24,775 nt of DNA, from assembly GCA_964345555.1 (NCBI GenBank), contig CAYFRD010000028.1, positions 1 through 24,775 of the forward strand. The letters are read 5' to 3'. This DNA is from Peptoniphilus_E sp964345555 (GTDB lineage: Bacteria > Bacillota > Clostridia > Tissierellales > Peptoniphilaceae). Below are positions 15,431-24,048 of this stretch, piece by piece (the first letter of the stretch is position 1; every line of letters begins with the position of its first letter). Position numbers and translations under genes: made by a program. The notes under the pieces were generated by a model that was given only the letters and a program-made list of their open reading frames with translations, had not been told where the DNA came from and did not search any database.

Positions 15431-16096
15431 ATGTATATTGAAAAAAAATCCTTGGCAACCAAAGTTTACGACAGTTTAAAAAATAAAATATTGAATAATG
15501 AATTACTTCCCGGTGACAGATTGATTGAAATAGAAATAGCCAAAGAACTGGGTGTGTCCAGAACACCTGTAAGAGAAGCGCTCTTTAAGTTATCCAAGGA
15601 TGGGCTGGCAGAAAATTTTCCCAGAAAATCTTTTATAGTTTCAAAGATATCCTTGGCAGATGCAAAGGACCTATACGATGTCAGAGCCGCTCTTGAACCG
15701 CTAACAGTCAGAGAACTGGCACAGGAAGGTATAACAGAAAGAACAGAAATGCTTTCAAAGATCATCGAAGATATGAAAAAAGCATATTCAGAAAAAAATT
15801 TAACTGCCATTAATACCGAAGTTATCAACTGGGGCAGAGCTATCATAGAGTTGACTCACAATCAAATACTCAAAAAAACCTTGATTGAAGTTAACGAAAG
15901 ACTTTACAGATTCGCAAATTTTATATTTAGAGACCCCAAAAATGTCAAAGCCGTATACTCAGCAATAATAGACATATATGAAGCTATAGAAGCTGAAGAT
16001 CCTACAAAAGCCTTTGACATCAGTTATGAATATGTTTCGGGAATATATCCCATGATCAAAAATCAAAATGATTATCGCTCATTTAAATACGAATAA
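15431..16096 (+). CDS. GntR-family transcriptional regulator, FCD (FadR-like) subgroup
   Basis: DNA-binding regulator of 221 residues. The winged helix-turn-helix spans about residues 8-75, with PGDRLIEIEIAKELGVSRTPVREALFKLSKDGL as the recognition region. The helical FCD ligand-binding domain follows (about 78-210, starting DLYDVRAALEPLTVRELA). Most FCD domains bind a metal through three histidines. Here the expected positions carry G135 (in WGRAI, where FH is usual), I179 and tyrosine near 199-201, so the ligand pocket is probably metal-free. The nearest downstream unit is the TAXI-TRAP transporter, beyond a tRNA gene; many FCD regulators control neighbouring organic-acid transporters, which makes it a plausible target, but this is inference. 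Confidence 0.9.
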   Translation: MYIEKKSLATKVYDSLKNKILNNELLPGDRLIEIEIAKELGVSRTPVREALFKLSKDGLAENFPRKSFIVSKISLADAKDLYDVRAALEPLTVRELAQEGITERTEMLSKIIEDMKKAYSEKNLTAINTEVINWGRAIIELTHNQILKKTLIEVNERLYRFANFIFRDPKNVKAVYSAIIDIYEAIEAEDPTKAFDISYEYVSGIYPMIKNQNDYRSFKYE

Positions 16097-16138
16097 TTAA
16101 ATTTTGTAAAAATTTTGTATTATTTTTTAAAAAAACTC

Positions 16139-16167
16139 TTGATTACTTTACGAATCGGGTGTAAAAT
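16139..16167 (+). promoter_or_regulatory. Promoter of tRNA-Lys
   Basis: TTGATT (16139-16144), a 17-base spacer, and TAAAAT (16162-16167) preceded by TG. Start is expected about 14 bases before the tRNA. Confidence 0.7.
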
Positions 16168-16187
16168 GTATTGTATTGTTCACATTT

Positions 16188-16263
16188 GCACCTTTAGCTC
16201 AGATGGTAGAGCAACTGACTCTTAATCAGTGGGCCCACGGTTCGAGTCCGTGAAGGTGCACCA
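16188..16263 (+). tRNA. tRNA-Lys (anticodon CTT)
   Basis: The cloverleaf is complete: acceptor stem GCACCTT/AAGGTGC, D-arm TAGCTCAGATGGTAGAGCA, anticodon stem ACTGA/TCAGT with loop CTCTTAA (anticodon CTT at 16221-16223), and T-arm GGTTCGAGTCC. CCA is encoded (16261-16263). Confidence 0.97.
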
Positions 16264-16266
16264 CAT

Positions 16267-16297
16267 AAGTCCCGTAACTATGTTGCGGGACTTTTTT
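16267..16297 (+). terminator. Terminator after tRNA-Lys
   Basis: AAGTCCCG (16267-16274) and CGGGACTT (16286-16293) form a perfect 8-base stem followed by a T run. Confidence 0.92.
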
Positions 16298-16554
16298 ATT
16301 GCAACGATTTCATATATCGCTATTTACAAAGATAACGTTTTGTCATTTATTTTTTCTCAACACTAATTAATGCGATAACGTAACACATTTTTATTCGTGG
16401 TACAGCACATTGCTTTTTTATAGTTGAAAACATTTTATACGATTAAAATTATTTATTGATTTGGTTAAGTGTTTTTTGACAGCTATTACTTGTATTTACG
16501 CCATTTTTACAACGTTATAACTAATAATGATAATCGCAGAGGTGAAATTTTGTG

Positions 16555-16583
16555 TTGAAATCCTTTTTCATATAAGGTATTAT
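16555..16583 (+). promoter_or_regulatory. Candidate promoter of the TAXI-TRAP operon
   Basis: TTGAAA (16555-16560), a 17-base spacer, and TATTAT (16578-16583). It would give a leader of about 160 bases that includes the hairpin at 16626-16673. Confidence 0.5.
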
Positions 16584-16625
16584 TAAATTAACCCAAAAAC
16601 CATTCATTGATTACTACTCGAAGAT

Positions 16626-16673
16626 TTCAAATGGAAATACACAAACCATAATAAAACGTATTTCCAGTTTGAA
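16626..16673 (+). promoter_or_regulatory. Long stem-loop in the TAXI gene leader
   Basis: TTCAAATGGAAATAC (16626-16640) pairs with GTATTTCCA (16658-16666), then TTTGAA (16668-16673), giving 15 base pairs with a single bulged G (16667) and a 17-base loop. There is no T run after it, so it is not a terminator. It may be a leader RNA element, an RNA stabiliser or a DNA operator. Confidence 0.5.
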
Positions 16674-16752
16674 CTTATGAGAAGATAATCTACAATTACC
16701 AAACTATTTTTAGCACCAAATTTATTAACTTTAATTCATCAAGGAGGAAAGT

Positions 16753-17793
16753 ATGAAAAAATTTTTATTGTTAGTTCTTATGAGTGTTTTACTTTTAGGA
16801 AGCGTTGGATGCGATGGTAATTCGGGCAACGCGGCAAATAGCAGTAATGGCGGAAACGGTGGAAACAGTGAAGCTTCAGAACCTGCAGCAGGTCCTCAAG
16901 ACTTCGTAATGGGTACTGGATCCAGTGGTGGTACTTACTTTGCACTTGGCGGTGCAATGGCTAATGCTATTAACGACAAACTTGCAGAAGACCAAATTAC
17001 AGTAACAGCTCAATCTTCCGGAGCATCAGTTGAAAATCTCAATTTGATCAATGCCGGAGAAATGGACTTAGGTATTGCGATGAACAATGTTGCAGCTGAT
17101 GCCTATGAAGGAAAAGGTGCTTTCAATGCTCCTGCTCAAAATTTTGCAGCGATAGGTGTTGTTTACAACGAAGTATATCAAATCGTCGCTAACGCAAGCA
17201 CCGGTGCAAAAGAAGTTGAAGACTTAAAGGGATTAACTGTAGCTGTTGGTCCGGCAGGATCAGGAACTGTAGGTCTTAGTGAGTTAGTACTTGCGGCAGC
17301 AGGACTTGATATTGACTCCGACATCAAACGTCAAAGCGACAGCTTCGGCGATGCATCTACAAAAATGCAAGACGGTCACATCGATGCAGCTTGTAACGTA
17401 TTGGCAGTGCCTGCATCATCTATAGTTGAAATGCTTACTACTATGGATCTTAACTTCATAAACATCAGTGACGATATTCTTGCGAAAATCCAAGAAGATG
17501 CTCCTTACTTTATGAGAAAAGTTATTCCCGCGGGAACTTACGGCGACAAACAAACTGAAGATAACAATACTATCACATGTAAAGCTGTTCTATACTGCAG
17601 ACCTGACATTGATGACGAAACAGTATATAAGATTACAAAGGCTTATTACGAAAGTAAAGACGTAATTGGAGCTGCACATACAACAGGTAAAGAAATGGAC
17701 GCTCAAACAGCTCTTGAAGGTGTAACTACTCCAATTCACCCCGGAGCAGCAAAATATTTTGAAGAAATAGGCGTAGAAGTTCCACAAAACTAA
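16753..17793 (+). CDS. TAXI-family TRAP transporter solute-binding lipoprotein
   Basis: Extracytoplasmic receptor of a TRAP transporter, 346 residues. The signal peptide is followed by GSVGC (C20), a slightly unusual lipobox, and a Gly/Asn/Ser-rich linker to about residue 48. The TAXI hallmarks are MGTGSSGGTYFALGGAMANAIN at about 54-75, then SSGASVENLNLINAGEMDLGIAMNNVAADAYEGKGAF. Near the C-terminus come HTTGKEMDAQTALEGVTTPIHPGAAKYFEEIGV. A strong AAGGAGG site precedes the ATG. TAXI receptors studied so far bind glutamate or other dicarboxylates, but the ligand here cannot be read. The fused permease follows 119 bases later across a large hairpin. Confidence 0.95.
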   Translation: MKKFLLLVLMSVLLLGSVGCDGNSGNAANSSNGGNGGNSEASEPAAGPQDFVMGTGSSGGTYFALGGAMANAINDKLAEDQITVTAQSSGASVENLNLINAGEMDLGIAMNNVAADAYEGKGAFNAPAQNFAAIGVVYNEVYQIVANASTGAKEVEDLKGLTVAVGPAGSGTVGLSELVLAAAGLDIDSDIKRQSDSFGDASTKMQDGHIDAACNVLAVPASSIVEMLTTMDLNFINISDDILAKIQEDAPYFMRKVIPAGTYGDKQTEDNNTITCKAVLYCRPDIDDETVYKITKAYYESKDVIGAAHTTGKEMDAQTALEGVTTPIHPGAAKYFEEIGVEVPQN

Positions 17794-17823
17794 TTTAAAA
17801 CTTTCAATTATTTAGTAAAATTT

Positions 17824-17877
17824 AACACCCCTTAAATAATTTAATAACTTATAATTGTTAAATATTTAAGGGGCGTT
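17824..17877 (+). other. Intercistronic hairpin between TAXI receptor and permease
   Basis: AACACCCCTTAAATA (17824-17838) pairs with TATTTAAGGGGCGTT (17863-17877) with a single A-C mismatch, and TTTAA-type pairing continues inside. The following sequence is only weakly T-rich. It probably acts as an mRNA-stabilising or partial-termination element that lets the receptor be made in excess of the permease, an inference from similar placements in ABC transporter operons. Confidence 0.6.
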
Positions 17878-17912
17878 ATTTAAACTAAATAATTGTTTAA
17901 AGGAGTTGAAAA

Positions 17913-19958
17913 ATGAATAACAACAAAGATAATTTAATAAAAGACGAAGTAATTGAAAATAAAAATGCGGATATAGGTTATGAAAAGGTAGAAATAGATG
18001 CCGATCAGTTAATGGCGGAATATGATAAGGAGTCTACATATAGAAGACTTATCGGATTTCCCGGGAAATTGGTCTATATCATAGCTGTATGTTGGACGGT
18101 ATTTCAACTTTATACAGGATTGTTCGGTACATTTCCGTCTACACTTCAACGTGCACCTCACTTGGCTTCAGCATTGGTGTTGGTGTACCTGTTATATCCA
18201 ATAAGTAAGAAAAAAGTAACTTTAAAAGAAACATCACATATTCCTTTTTATGATTACATGCTTGCCGCTGCCGCTTTTGCAGTAGGAGCATACCATGTAG
18301 TATTTTATGATGAGCTTTTGCTTCGTGCGGGAGCTTTCACCCAAGTAGACTTTATAATAAGTATAATTGCTGTAATACTGATTTTAGAAGCGGCTAGACG
18401 TGTTGCCGGAATGGTAGTAGTTACAGTAGCAGTTGTATTTTTATTTTATGCACTTTTAGGCCATAATATTCCCAGGGGTACTTTCCTATTTCATGCTAAG
18501 TTTTCTCCCATCAGAATATTTTCAACATTGTGGTTGGGAACTGAAGGTATTTTAGGAACCCCGATATATGTATCATCGACCTTTATATTTTTATTTATGG
18601 TATTTGCGACTTTCTTAAAGAAAAGCGGTGTCGGCGACTGGATGACGAATTTAGCTACAGCTGCAGTTGGAGGATCCGTAGGAGGACCTGCTAAGGCGGC
18701 AGTAGTGGCCAGCGCAGCTCAAGGAACTGTCAGCGGTTCTTCGGTTGCAAATGTAGTATCTACAGGATCTATAACTATCCCGCTGATGATTGAAACGGGT
18801 TACGACAGAAATTTCGCCGGTGCAGTTGAAGCGACAGCTTCTACAGGTGGACAAATAATGCCTCCCATCATGGGTGCTGCAGCATTTATCATGACTGAAT
18901 ATGTTGGCGAACCTTACGGCGTTATAGCTATGGCGGCGATAATTCCAGCAATATTATACTTCACAGGCATATTCCTAAACATTCACTTCGAAGCTCTTAA
19001 AAACGGACTGGTAGGACTTCCCAAAGAAAAGAGAAAAGACCCAAAAGTCTTATTTAAAACAGGTTGGTATATGCTTCTGCCCGTAGTTTTAATATTTGGC
19101 TTATTGATAGGCGGAAGTTCCGCAATGAAAGCGGCTATGTACGGTATATTCGGTTGTATCGCCATATGGATAATAAATATAATCAAAGAAGAAAAGAAAT
19201 TTAACATCGCCAATTTTGGAAAGATATTTGTGGACTCTCTTAGTGAAAGTGCAAGAAGTGCTATATCTGTTGCTATAACTTGCGGTACGGCAGGAGTAAT
19301 CGTAGGTGTAGTAACTATGACAGGTTTGGGACTTAAAATGGCTGACGGTTTAGTTAAATTGGCAGGCGGAAGTTTACTCCTGACAATGGTGTTTACAATG
19401 CTCAGCTCCATAGTACTGGGCATGGGTGTTCCTACTACAGCCAACTACATCATCCAAGCCACAATATCAGCTCCGGCGCTTGTCACCTTGGGAGTACCTC
19501 CTATCGCAGCTCACTTGTTCGTATTTTATTTCGGTATAGTGGCTGATATAACTCCACCGGTAGCACTTGCAGCTTTTGCAGGAGCAGGTATTTCGGGCGG
19601 AAATCCCATGAAGACCGGATTTAATGCTACTCGTTTGGGAATTGCTGCATATATAGTTCCATACATGCTCGTATACAATCCAATATTGGCACTTGTAAAT
19701 GTAGAAGGTTATTCAACAGGTATATTTGTTCTGATGGTACTTAAATCCGTGGCTACAGCAGTATTGGGCATGGGTGGTGTCGCCATAGGGTTTACCGGGT
19801 ACTTCAAAACCACATGTAAACCTTGGGAACGCATATTGCTCATAATCGGCGGATTATTATCTATAGACCCGGGTACAGTAACAGATATCATTGGTATAGT
19901 TATATTGGTGTCAATCTATATAATACAAAGAAACAGAGTAAAAAAAGCAGCAGCATAA
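17913..19958 (+). CDS. TRAP transporter fused permease (DctQM, 4TM/12TM type)
   Basis: Membrane component of the transporter, 681 residues, in which the small and large TRAP subunits are one chain; this is typical for TAXI systems. An N-terminal hydrophilic tail of about 45 residues precedes the membrane segments. The transport domain shows GGSVGGPAKAAVVASAAQGTVSGSSVANVVSTGSITIPLM and the pseudo-repeat GMGVPTTANYIIQATISAPAL. ATPPVALAAFAGAGIS-like residues (ADITPPVALAAFAGAGISGGNPMKTGFNATRLG) and YIVPYMLVYNPILAL follow. It works with the receptor encoded just upstream, using a sodium or proton gradient. The AAGGAG site is about seven bases before the ATG. A strong hairpin follows the stop codon. 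Confidence 0.95.
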   Translation: MNNNKDNLIKDEVIENKNADIGYEKVEIDADQLMAEYDKESTYRRLIGFPGKLVYIIAVCWTVFQLYTGLFGTFPSTLQRAPHLASALVLVYLLYPISKKKVTLKETSHIPFYDYMLAAAAFAVGAYHVVFYDELLLRAGAFTQVDFIISIIAVILILEAARRVAGMVVVTVAVVFLFYALLGHNIPRGTFLFHAKFSPIRIFSTLWLGTEGILGTPIYVSSTFIFLFMVFATFLKKSGVGDWMTNLATAAVGGSVGGPAKAAVVASAAQGTVSGSSVANVVSTGSITIPLMIETGYDRNFAGAVEATASTGGQIMPPIMGAAAFIMTEYVGEPYGVIAMAAIIPAILYFTGIFLNIHFEALKNGLVGLPKEKRKDPKVLFKTGWYMLLPVVLIFGLLIGGSSAMKAAMYGIFGCIAIWIINIIKEEKKFNIANFGKIFVDSLSESARSAISVAITCGTAGVIVGVVTMTGLGLKMADGLVKLAGGSLLLTMVFTMLSSIVLGMGVPTTANYIIQATISAPALVTLGVPPIAAHLFVFYFGIVADITPPVALAAFAGAGISGGNPMKTGFNATRLGIAAYIVPYMLVYNPILALVNVEGYSTGIFVLMVLKSVATAVLGMGGVAIGFTGYFKTTCKPWERILLIIGGLLSIDPGTVTDIIGIVILVSIYIIQRNRVKKAAA

Positions 19959-19969
19959 ATTTTATGAGT

Positions 19970-19999
19970 AAAGCCCCCTATATAAAAAAAGGGGGCTTT
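19970..19999. terminator. Strong hairpin between convergent TRAP permease and MBL-fold genes
   Basis: AAAGCCCCC (19970-19978) and GGGGGCTTT (19991-19999) form a perfect 9-base stem with an A-rich loop. It lies between two converging genes and probably serves both, although no long T run follows on either side. Confidence 0.75.
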
Positions 20000-20023
20000 G
20001 CTATGCTGTAAACTCCCTTATAA

Positions 20024-20821
20024 TTATATCTCTACACTTTCTCCGCAGTGTAAGTAATGCAAATTGTCAATTTTATCAGACAAGTAATTAAACTCCTCAA
20101 TTCCCGTGCAGTGACAAGTGTAAAATTCAATATTCGAATATTTTTTAAGCTCTTGTGCTATCAAATCCAACAGCTCAACAGAAGCGTTGTTTTTCCCGGA
20201 CGGACTGTGTAGATGATAGCCTCCGATGCAAAGGGCAGGATTGTATTCGCTTCCTTTTTCCATGATGTTAACCACGCCGTTGTGCCCGCAACCCATGATG
20301 AGAACGGATTTTTCTTCTCTGATAATTAAATTTTGCTCATGCTCAAACTTGTCTCTACCATACTGTGAATATAAATTATCGTTTGCATTGGAATAATATT
20401 TACCCGACGCTTCCACTGTAAACAAAAACAATTCCTCATCAATCTCATAATCCCCATCCGTCAACGTGACCTGAGGTTGGTTTTTATATTTTTCATCCAG
20501 CCCTATATATTCCGTTTTTGAAGCAGAAGACTGGCTGTAGTAGGGGTCAAAAGCTTTTCTCTGCACATAAATTTTTGCAGAAGAGTTGATCGTCAAAAAT
20601 TGTTCCAATGCTCCTCCGTGATCGCTATGTCCGTGGGAAATTATAACCACGTCCACAGCACTTAAATCTATTGACTTCATGTGTGCATTTTCAAAAAGAG
20701 TATTATCCGGACCCAAATCAAATAAAATTTTATGTTTTCTCGTTTCAATATACAATGACAATCCATGTACAGGTTTCAAATTGCATTTTGATTCATTTTC
20801 AACTAAAGCCGTTATTTTCAT
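20024..20821 (-). CDS. MBL-fold metallo-hydrolase (COG1237 type)
   Basis: Metallo-beta-lactamase-fold protein of 265 residues, predicted cytosolic. The metal motif SHGHSDHGG is at about residues 62-70 (H63, H65, D67, H68). Further conserved points are FDLGPDNTLF at about 34-43, MGCGHNGVVNIME in the second half, and the C-terminal FYTCHCTGIEEF characteristic of this subgroup. Relatives are annotated as beta-lactamase superfamily II metal-dependent hydrolases and some as pterin-related phosphate synthases, but the reaction of bacterial members is mostly unknown. An AGGAGG-type site lies just before the ATG. It is a single gene converging with the TRAP permease; nothing in the sequence links it to the transporter's substrate. 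Confidence 0.88.
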   Translation of the reverse strand: MKITALVENESKCNLKPVHGLSLYIETRKHKILFDLGPDNTLFENAHMKSIDLSAVDVVIISHGHSDHGGALEQFLTINSSAKIYVQRKAFDPYYSQSSASKTEYIGLDEKYKNQPQVTLTDGDYEIDEELFLFTVEASGKYYSNANDNLYSQYGRDKFEHEQNLIIREEKSVLIMGCGHNGVVNIMEKGSEYNPALCIGGYHLHSPSGKNNASVELLDLIAQELKKYSNIEFYTCHCTGIEEFNYLSDKIDNLHYLHCGESVEI

Positions 20822-20870
20822 GAAACTTCCTCCTCTAAATTATGTATTAAGAATATCATAATTTTGCAAT

Positions 20871-20905
20871 AAAAAAAGCATATCTTTCATTAAAGAAAAA
20901 TATGC
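20871..20905 (-). terminator. Terminator after tRNA-Leu(GAG)
   Basis: On the minus strand GCATAT...ATATGC with an inner CTTT/AAAG pairing, followed by seven T residues. Confidence 0.8.
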
Positions 20906-20909
20906 ACTA

Positions 20910-20995
20910 TGGTGCGGGAGAAGGGACTTGAACCCTCACGCAATTACTTGCACATGCCCCTCAAACATGCCTGTCTGCCATTCCAGCACTCCCGC
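20910..20995 (-). tRNA. tRNA-Leu (anticodon GAG)
   Basis: Class II tRNA with a long variable arm. Acceptor GCGGGAG/CTCCCGC, anticodon stem CATGT/GCATG with loop TTGAGGG (anticodon GAG), T-arm GGGTTCAAGTCCC, and encoded CCA. A -10-like TATAAT (minus strand of 21007-21012) lies upstream. Confidence 0.95.
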
Positions 20996-21141
20996 GAATG
21001 TAAAACATTATACTACATATTTAATATTTTTTCCACATACATTTTACTATTTGAATGATTTAATTAAAAATTTTGTACTATTTATCAAAAATAAATAAGG
21101 ACTTCGCTGCCAAAATTTTAATTAAATAGCAACTTCGTTTT

Positions 21142-21185
21142 TTAAAAATAAAAAATCACTGTGTTTAAAACTTTTAAACACAGTG
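21142..21185 (-). terminator. Terminator after tRNA-Leu(CAA)
   Basis: CACTGTGTTTAA (21157-21168) and TTAAACACAGTG (21174-21185) form a perfect 12-base stem, followed on the minus strand by ATTTTTTATTTTT. It separates the two tRNA-Leu genes into independent transcripts. Confidence 0.92.
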
Positions 21186-21191
21186 AAACTA

Positions 21192-21278
21192 TGGTACCAA
21201 AGGCGGGACTTGAACCCGCATGATGTTGCCATCGCCAGATTTTGAGTCTGGTACGTCTGCCAATTCCGTCACTTTGGC
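21192..21278 (-). tRNA. tRNA-Leu (anticodon CAA)
   Basis: Class II tRNA. Acceptor GCCAAAG pairs with CTTTGGT (one G-T pair), anticodon stem CCAGA/TCTGG has loop CTCAAAA (anticodon CAA), the variable arm is long, the T-arm is CGGGTTCAAGTCCCG, and CCA is encoded. Confidence 0.96.
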
Positions 21279-21292
21279 TTAGGTACCTATAT

Positions 21293-21321
21293 AATTTAAC
21301 ATTTTATTTACAATAAATCAA
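21293..21321 (-). promoter_or_regulatory. Promoter of tRNA-Leu(CAA)
   Basis: On the minus strand TTGATT (21316-21321), a 17-base spacer, and TAAATT (21293-21298). Confidence 0.6.
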
Positions 21322-21390
21322 TATAGAAATTAAATTTATATGAGTAATATTTTATTTTTAATGTATAATCTTTTCTAAGGAGTGATATTT

Positions 21391-24048
21391 TTGGATAACA
21401 GAATTTTAATTATAGATGGGTCATCGCTGTTTTTTAGAGCTTTTTATGCTCTTCCACTATTAAAGACGAAGAAAGGCGTGTACACTAATGCAATTTATGG
21501 ATTTATATCTATGCTTGAAAATGCTGTCGATAAAATAAATCCTGATCATGTGGCAGTGTGCTTCGACATGAAGGGCAAAACTTTTAGAACGGATATTTTT
21601 AAAGATTATAAGGGAACAAGACAAAAGACGCCTACAGAACTTGAACAACAATTTCCCATAGTTAGAGAAATTCTAAGTGTGATGAATATACCTACTCTTG
21701 AATCACCCATATATGAAGCGGATGATATAGCGGGTACAATTGCAGAAGTCGCAAAAAAAGAGGGGTATGAAACATACTTGTTGACAGGTGACAGGGATTA
21801 TTTTCAACTTGTAGACGACAAGGTTAAAGTACTGTTTACAAAAAAAGGCATAACGGAGATGAGCATAGTTTCAAGGGAGAGTATAAAGGAAGAGTATGAC
21901 TTGACACCGGATCAACTCATAGATTTAAAGGGACTTATGGGTGATGCTTCCGATAATATACCAGGTGTGCCGGGAGTCGGTGAAAAAACCGCATTGAAAC
22001 TTCTTCATCAATTCCACACCATCGAAAATTTATATGACAATATAGAGGATGTCTCGGGCAAAAAGTTGAAAGAAAATTTATCTGAAAATATAACTCAAGC
22101 TTTTATGAGCAAAAAATTGGGAACAATAATAAAAAATGTTCCTATTGATGAAAGTTTGTCAGATTTTAAGTTAATGGGTTACGATTATCCCAAACTCTAT
22201 GAAATATACAAAGATTTTGAATTCAACACTCTCATGAAAAGACTTCCCGAAGAATATCAAAGAGATAATTCGGATAAAACCTCTGAAAGCAATTTGATTT
22301 ACAGAGCCATGAACGTCGGAGAAATTCTTGATGAAATAAAAGAATACAAGTCCATGGCATTTAAGATAGTTTCTGACGGAAAGATATACGAAAATGTACT
22401 TCCCACTCATATAGCAATAAAGGTAGAGGGCAAAGAAACTGCTATATTTAAATTGGGAGAAGATATTTCAATTAAAGATTTCAAGGAAGTTTTTGAATCG
22501 GAAAATATCGAAAAAATAGGTCACGACTTAAAAGAAGACCTAATGATTTTACACCATTACGATATAGAAATTCAAAATTACACCCATGATACTAAAATTG
22601 CCGAATATATATTAAACTCAACTATGTCCGATTACGATATAAACAATTTGTCCAAGGAGTATCTCGGATACAATTACAAGACCGAAGAAGATTTGCTTGG
22701 GAAAGGCAAAAAAAGAATAAATTACAGCGATTTAGATGAAGAAGAACTGAACAAATATCTTTCTTTTTATCTTAACAGCGTTTATTTCATAAGAGAAAAA
22801 CAGATTGCAAAAATTAAAGAACAGGACATGTTAAGTCTGTTCAACGATGTGGAACTTCCATTGGTCAAAGTGCTCAGTTCAATGGAATATTTGGGAATAA
22901 GAACTAAAAAATCTACTCTCGATGAAATAGGCAGGGACTTAGATGGTAAAATATCGCAGTTGGAAAAAAAGATTTACTCAGAAGCAGAAGAAGAATTCAA
23001 TATAAATTCACCAAAAAAATTGGGAGAAATACTATTTGAAAAAATGAATCTGCCTGTAATCAAAAAAACCAAGACAGGATACTCCACCAGTGCGGAAGTA
23101 TTGGAAAAATTGAGTTCCAAAGCAGAAATAGCTGAATTTGTACTGGAATATAGGAAATTGGCAAAATTAAAATCCACCTATGTAGAAGGGCTAAAAGAAC
23201 TGATAAATGAAAGCACCGGTAGAATTCATTCACACTTCAATCAAACAGTGACATCCACCGGCAGAATTTCATCCACAGAACCCAATCTTCAAAATATACC
23301 AATCAAGACGGAAGAGGGCAGATTGATAAGAAAGGCTTTCTTGGCATCGGAAGAACATAAGTTAGTCGATGCAGACTACTCTCAAATAGAACTTAGGGTA
23401 CTGGCTTCAGTATCAAAGGATGAAAATATGATCGAAGCCTTTAACAACGATGAAGATATTCACAGAAGAACTGCGTCGCAAGTTTTTGGAGTAGATTTTG
23501 AAGATGTGACCACGGATTTGCGTTCAAGAGCAAAGGCGGTAAACTTTGGAATAGTCTATGGAATTTCCGATTACGGTCTATCGCAGAACTTGAACATCCC
23601 GAGGAAAGTTGCCGAGGACTACATAAACAAGTACTTGGAACACTATGATGGAATCAGGACCTTTATGAAAGAAGAAGTTGAAAAAGCAAAGAAAGAAGGA
23701 TATGTAAAAACAATTTTAAATAGAAGAAGATACATTCCGGAGCTTAAAGCCAAAAACTTCAACATCAGATCCTTCGGCGAGAGAATAGCCATCAATACGC
23801 CAATACAAGGTTCCGCAGCAGATATAATCAAAATTGCAATGGTCAAGATTTACAATGAACTAAAAACCAGAAACATGAAATCCAAACTCATACTTCAAAT
23901 ACACGACGAATTAATAGTAGATGCCCATGAAGATGAAGTAAAAGACGTGGAAAACTTGATGAGAGAAATCATGGAATCGGCAGTAGAATTGGCGGTAGAT
24001 TTAAAAGTAGACATGAACACGGGAAGTAGCCTATATGATACGAAATAA
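21391..24048 (+). CDS. polA: DNA polymerase I
   Basis: Replication and repair polymerase that removes RNA primers and fills gaps. I start it at TTG 21391 (885 residues), because AAGGAG at 21377-21382 lies eight bases upstream; the in-frame GTG at 21382 overlaps that site. The 5'-3' exonuclease domain (about 1-280) has DGSSLFFRAFYALP, EADDIAGT, GDRDYFQLVD and GDASDNIPGVPGVGEKTA. The middle 3'-5' exonuclease-like domain (about 300-490) lacks the DxE pair (it reads MAFKIVSDG), so proofreading is probably absent, as in Bacillus-type enzymes. The polymerase domain carries motif A DADYSQIELR (about 660), motif B RAKAVNFGIVYG (about 711) and motif C QIHDELIVD (about 835). It overlaps coaE by 14 bases. 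Confidence 0.97.
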   Translation: MDNRILIIDGSSLFFRAFYALPLLKTKKGVYTNAIYGFISMLENAVDKINPDHVAVCFDMKGKTFRTDIFKDYKGTRQKTPTELEQQFPIVREILSVMNIPTLESPIYEADDIAGTIAEVAKKEGYETYLLTGDRDYFQLVDDKVKVLFTKKGITEMSIVSRESIKEEYDLTPDQLIDLKGLMGDASDNIPGVPGVGEKTALKLLHQFHTIENLYDNIEDVSGKKLKENLSENITQAFMSKKLGTIIKNVPIDESLSDFKLMGYDYPKLYEIYKDFEFNTLMKRLPEEYQRDNSDKTSESNLIYRAMNVGEILDEIKEYKSMAFKIVSDGKIYENVLPTHIAIKVEGKETAIFKLGEDISIKDFKEVFESENIEKIGHDLKEDLMILHHYDIEIQNYTHDTKIAEYILNSTMSDYDINNLSKEYLGYNYKTEEDLLGKGKKRINYSDLDEEELNKYLSFYLNSVYFIREKQIAKIKEQDMLSLFNDVELPLVKVLSSMEYLGIRTKKSTLDEIGRDLDGKISQLEKKIYSEAEEEFNINSPKKLGEILFEKMNLPVIKKTKTGYSTSAEVLEKLSSKAEIAEFVLEYRKLAKLKSTYVEGLKELINESTGRIHSHFNQTVTSTGRISSTEPNLQNIPIKTEEGRLIRKAFLASEEHKLVDADYSQIELRVLASVSKDENMIEAFNNDEDIHRRTASQVFGVDFEDVTTDLRSRAKAVNFGIVYGISDYGLSQNLNIPRKVAEDYINKYLEHYDGIRTFMKEEVEKAKKEGYVKTILNRRRYIPELKAKNFNIRSFGERIAINTPIQGSAADIIKIAMVKIYNELKTRNMKSKLILQIHDELIVDAHEDEVKDVENLMREIMESAVELAVDLKVDMNTGSSLYDTK

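Larger units (their letters stand above)
16298..16752 (+). other. Long leader/intergenic region before the TAXI-TRAP operon
   Basis: No gene is seen in these 455 bases. The region contains scattered AACGTT/GTTATAAC-type inverted motifs (ATAACGTT near 16332 and AACGTTAT near 16511), the promoter at 16555-16583 and a long hairpin at 16626-16673. The unusual length suggests regulation of the transporter. Confidence 0.6.

Noticed and set aside
16476..16481. Consensus TTGACA upstream of the TAXI gene
   Set aside because: No acceptable -10 element lies 16-18 bases downstream; the pair at 16555-16583 fits better.
21100..21140. Two ACTTCG motifs between the tRNA-Leu genes
   Set aside because: They are short direct repeats in AT-rich spacer, do not pair with each other, and lie outside the clear terminator stem.
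21193..21287. GGTACC at both edges of tRNA-Leu(CAA)
   Set aside because: One is part of the conserved tRNA 3' end and the other is six bases with no extended repeat; chance is sufficient.
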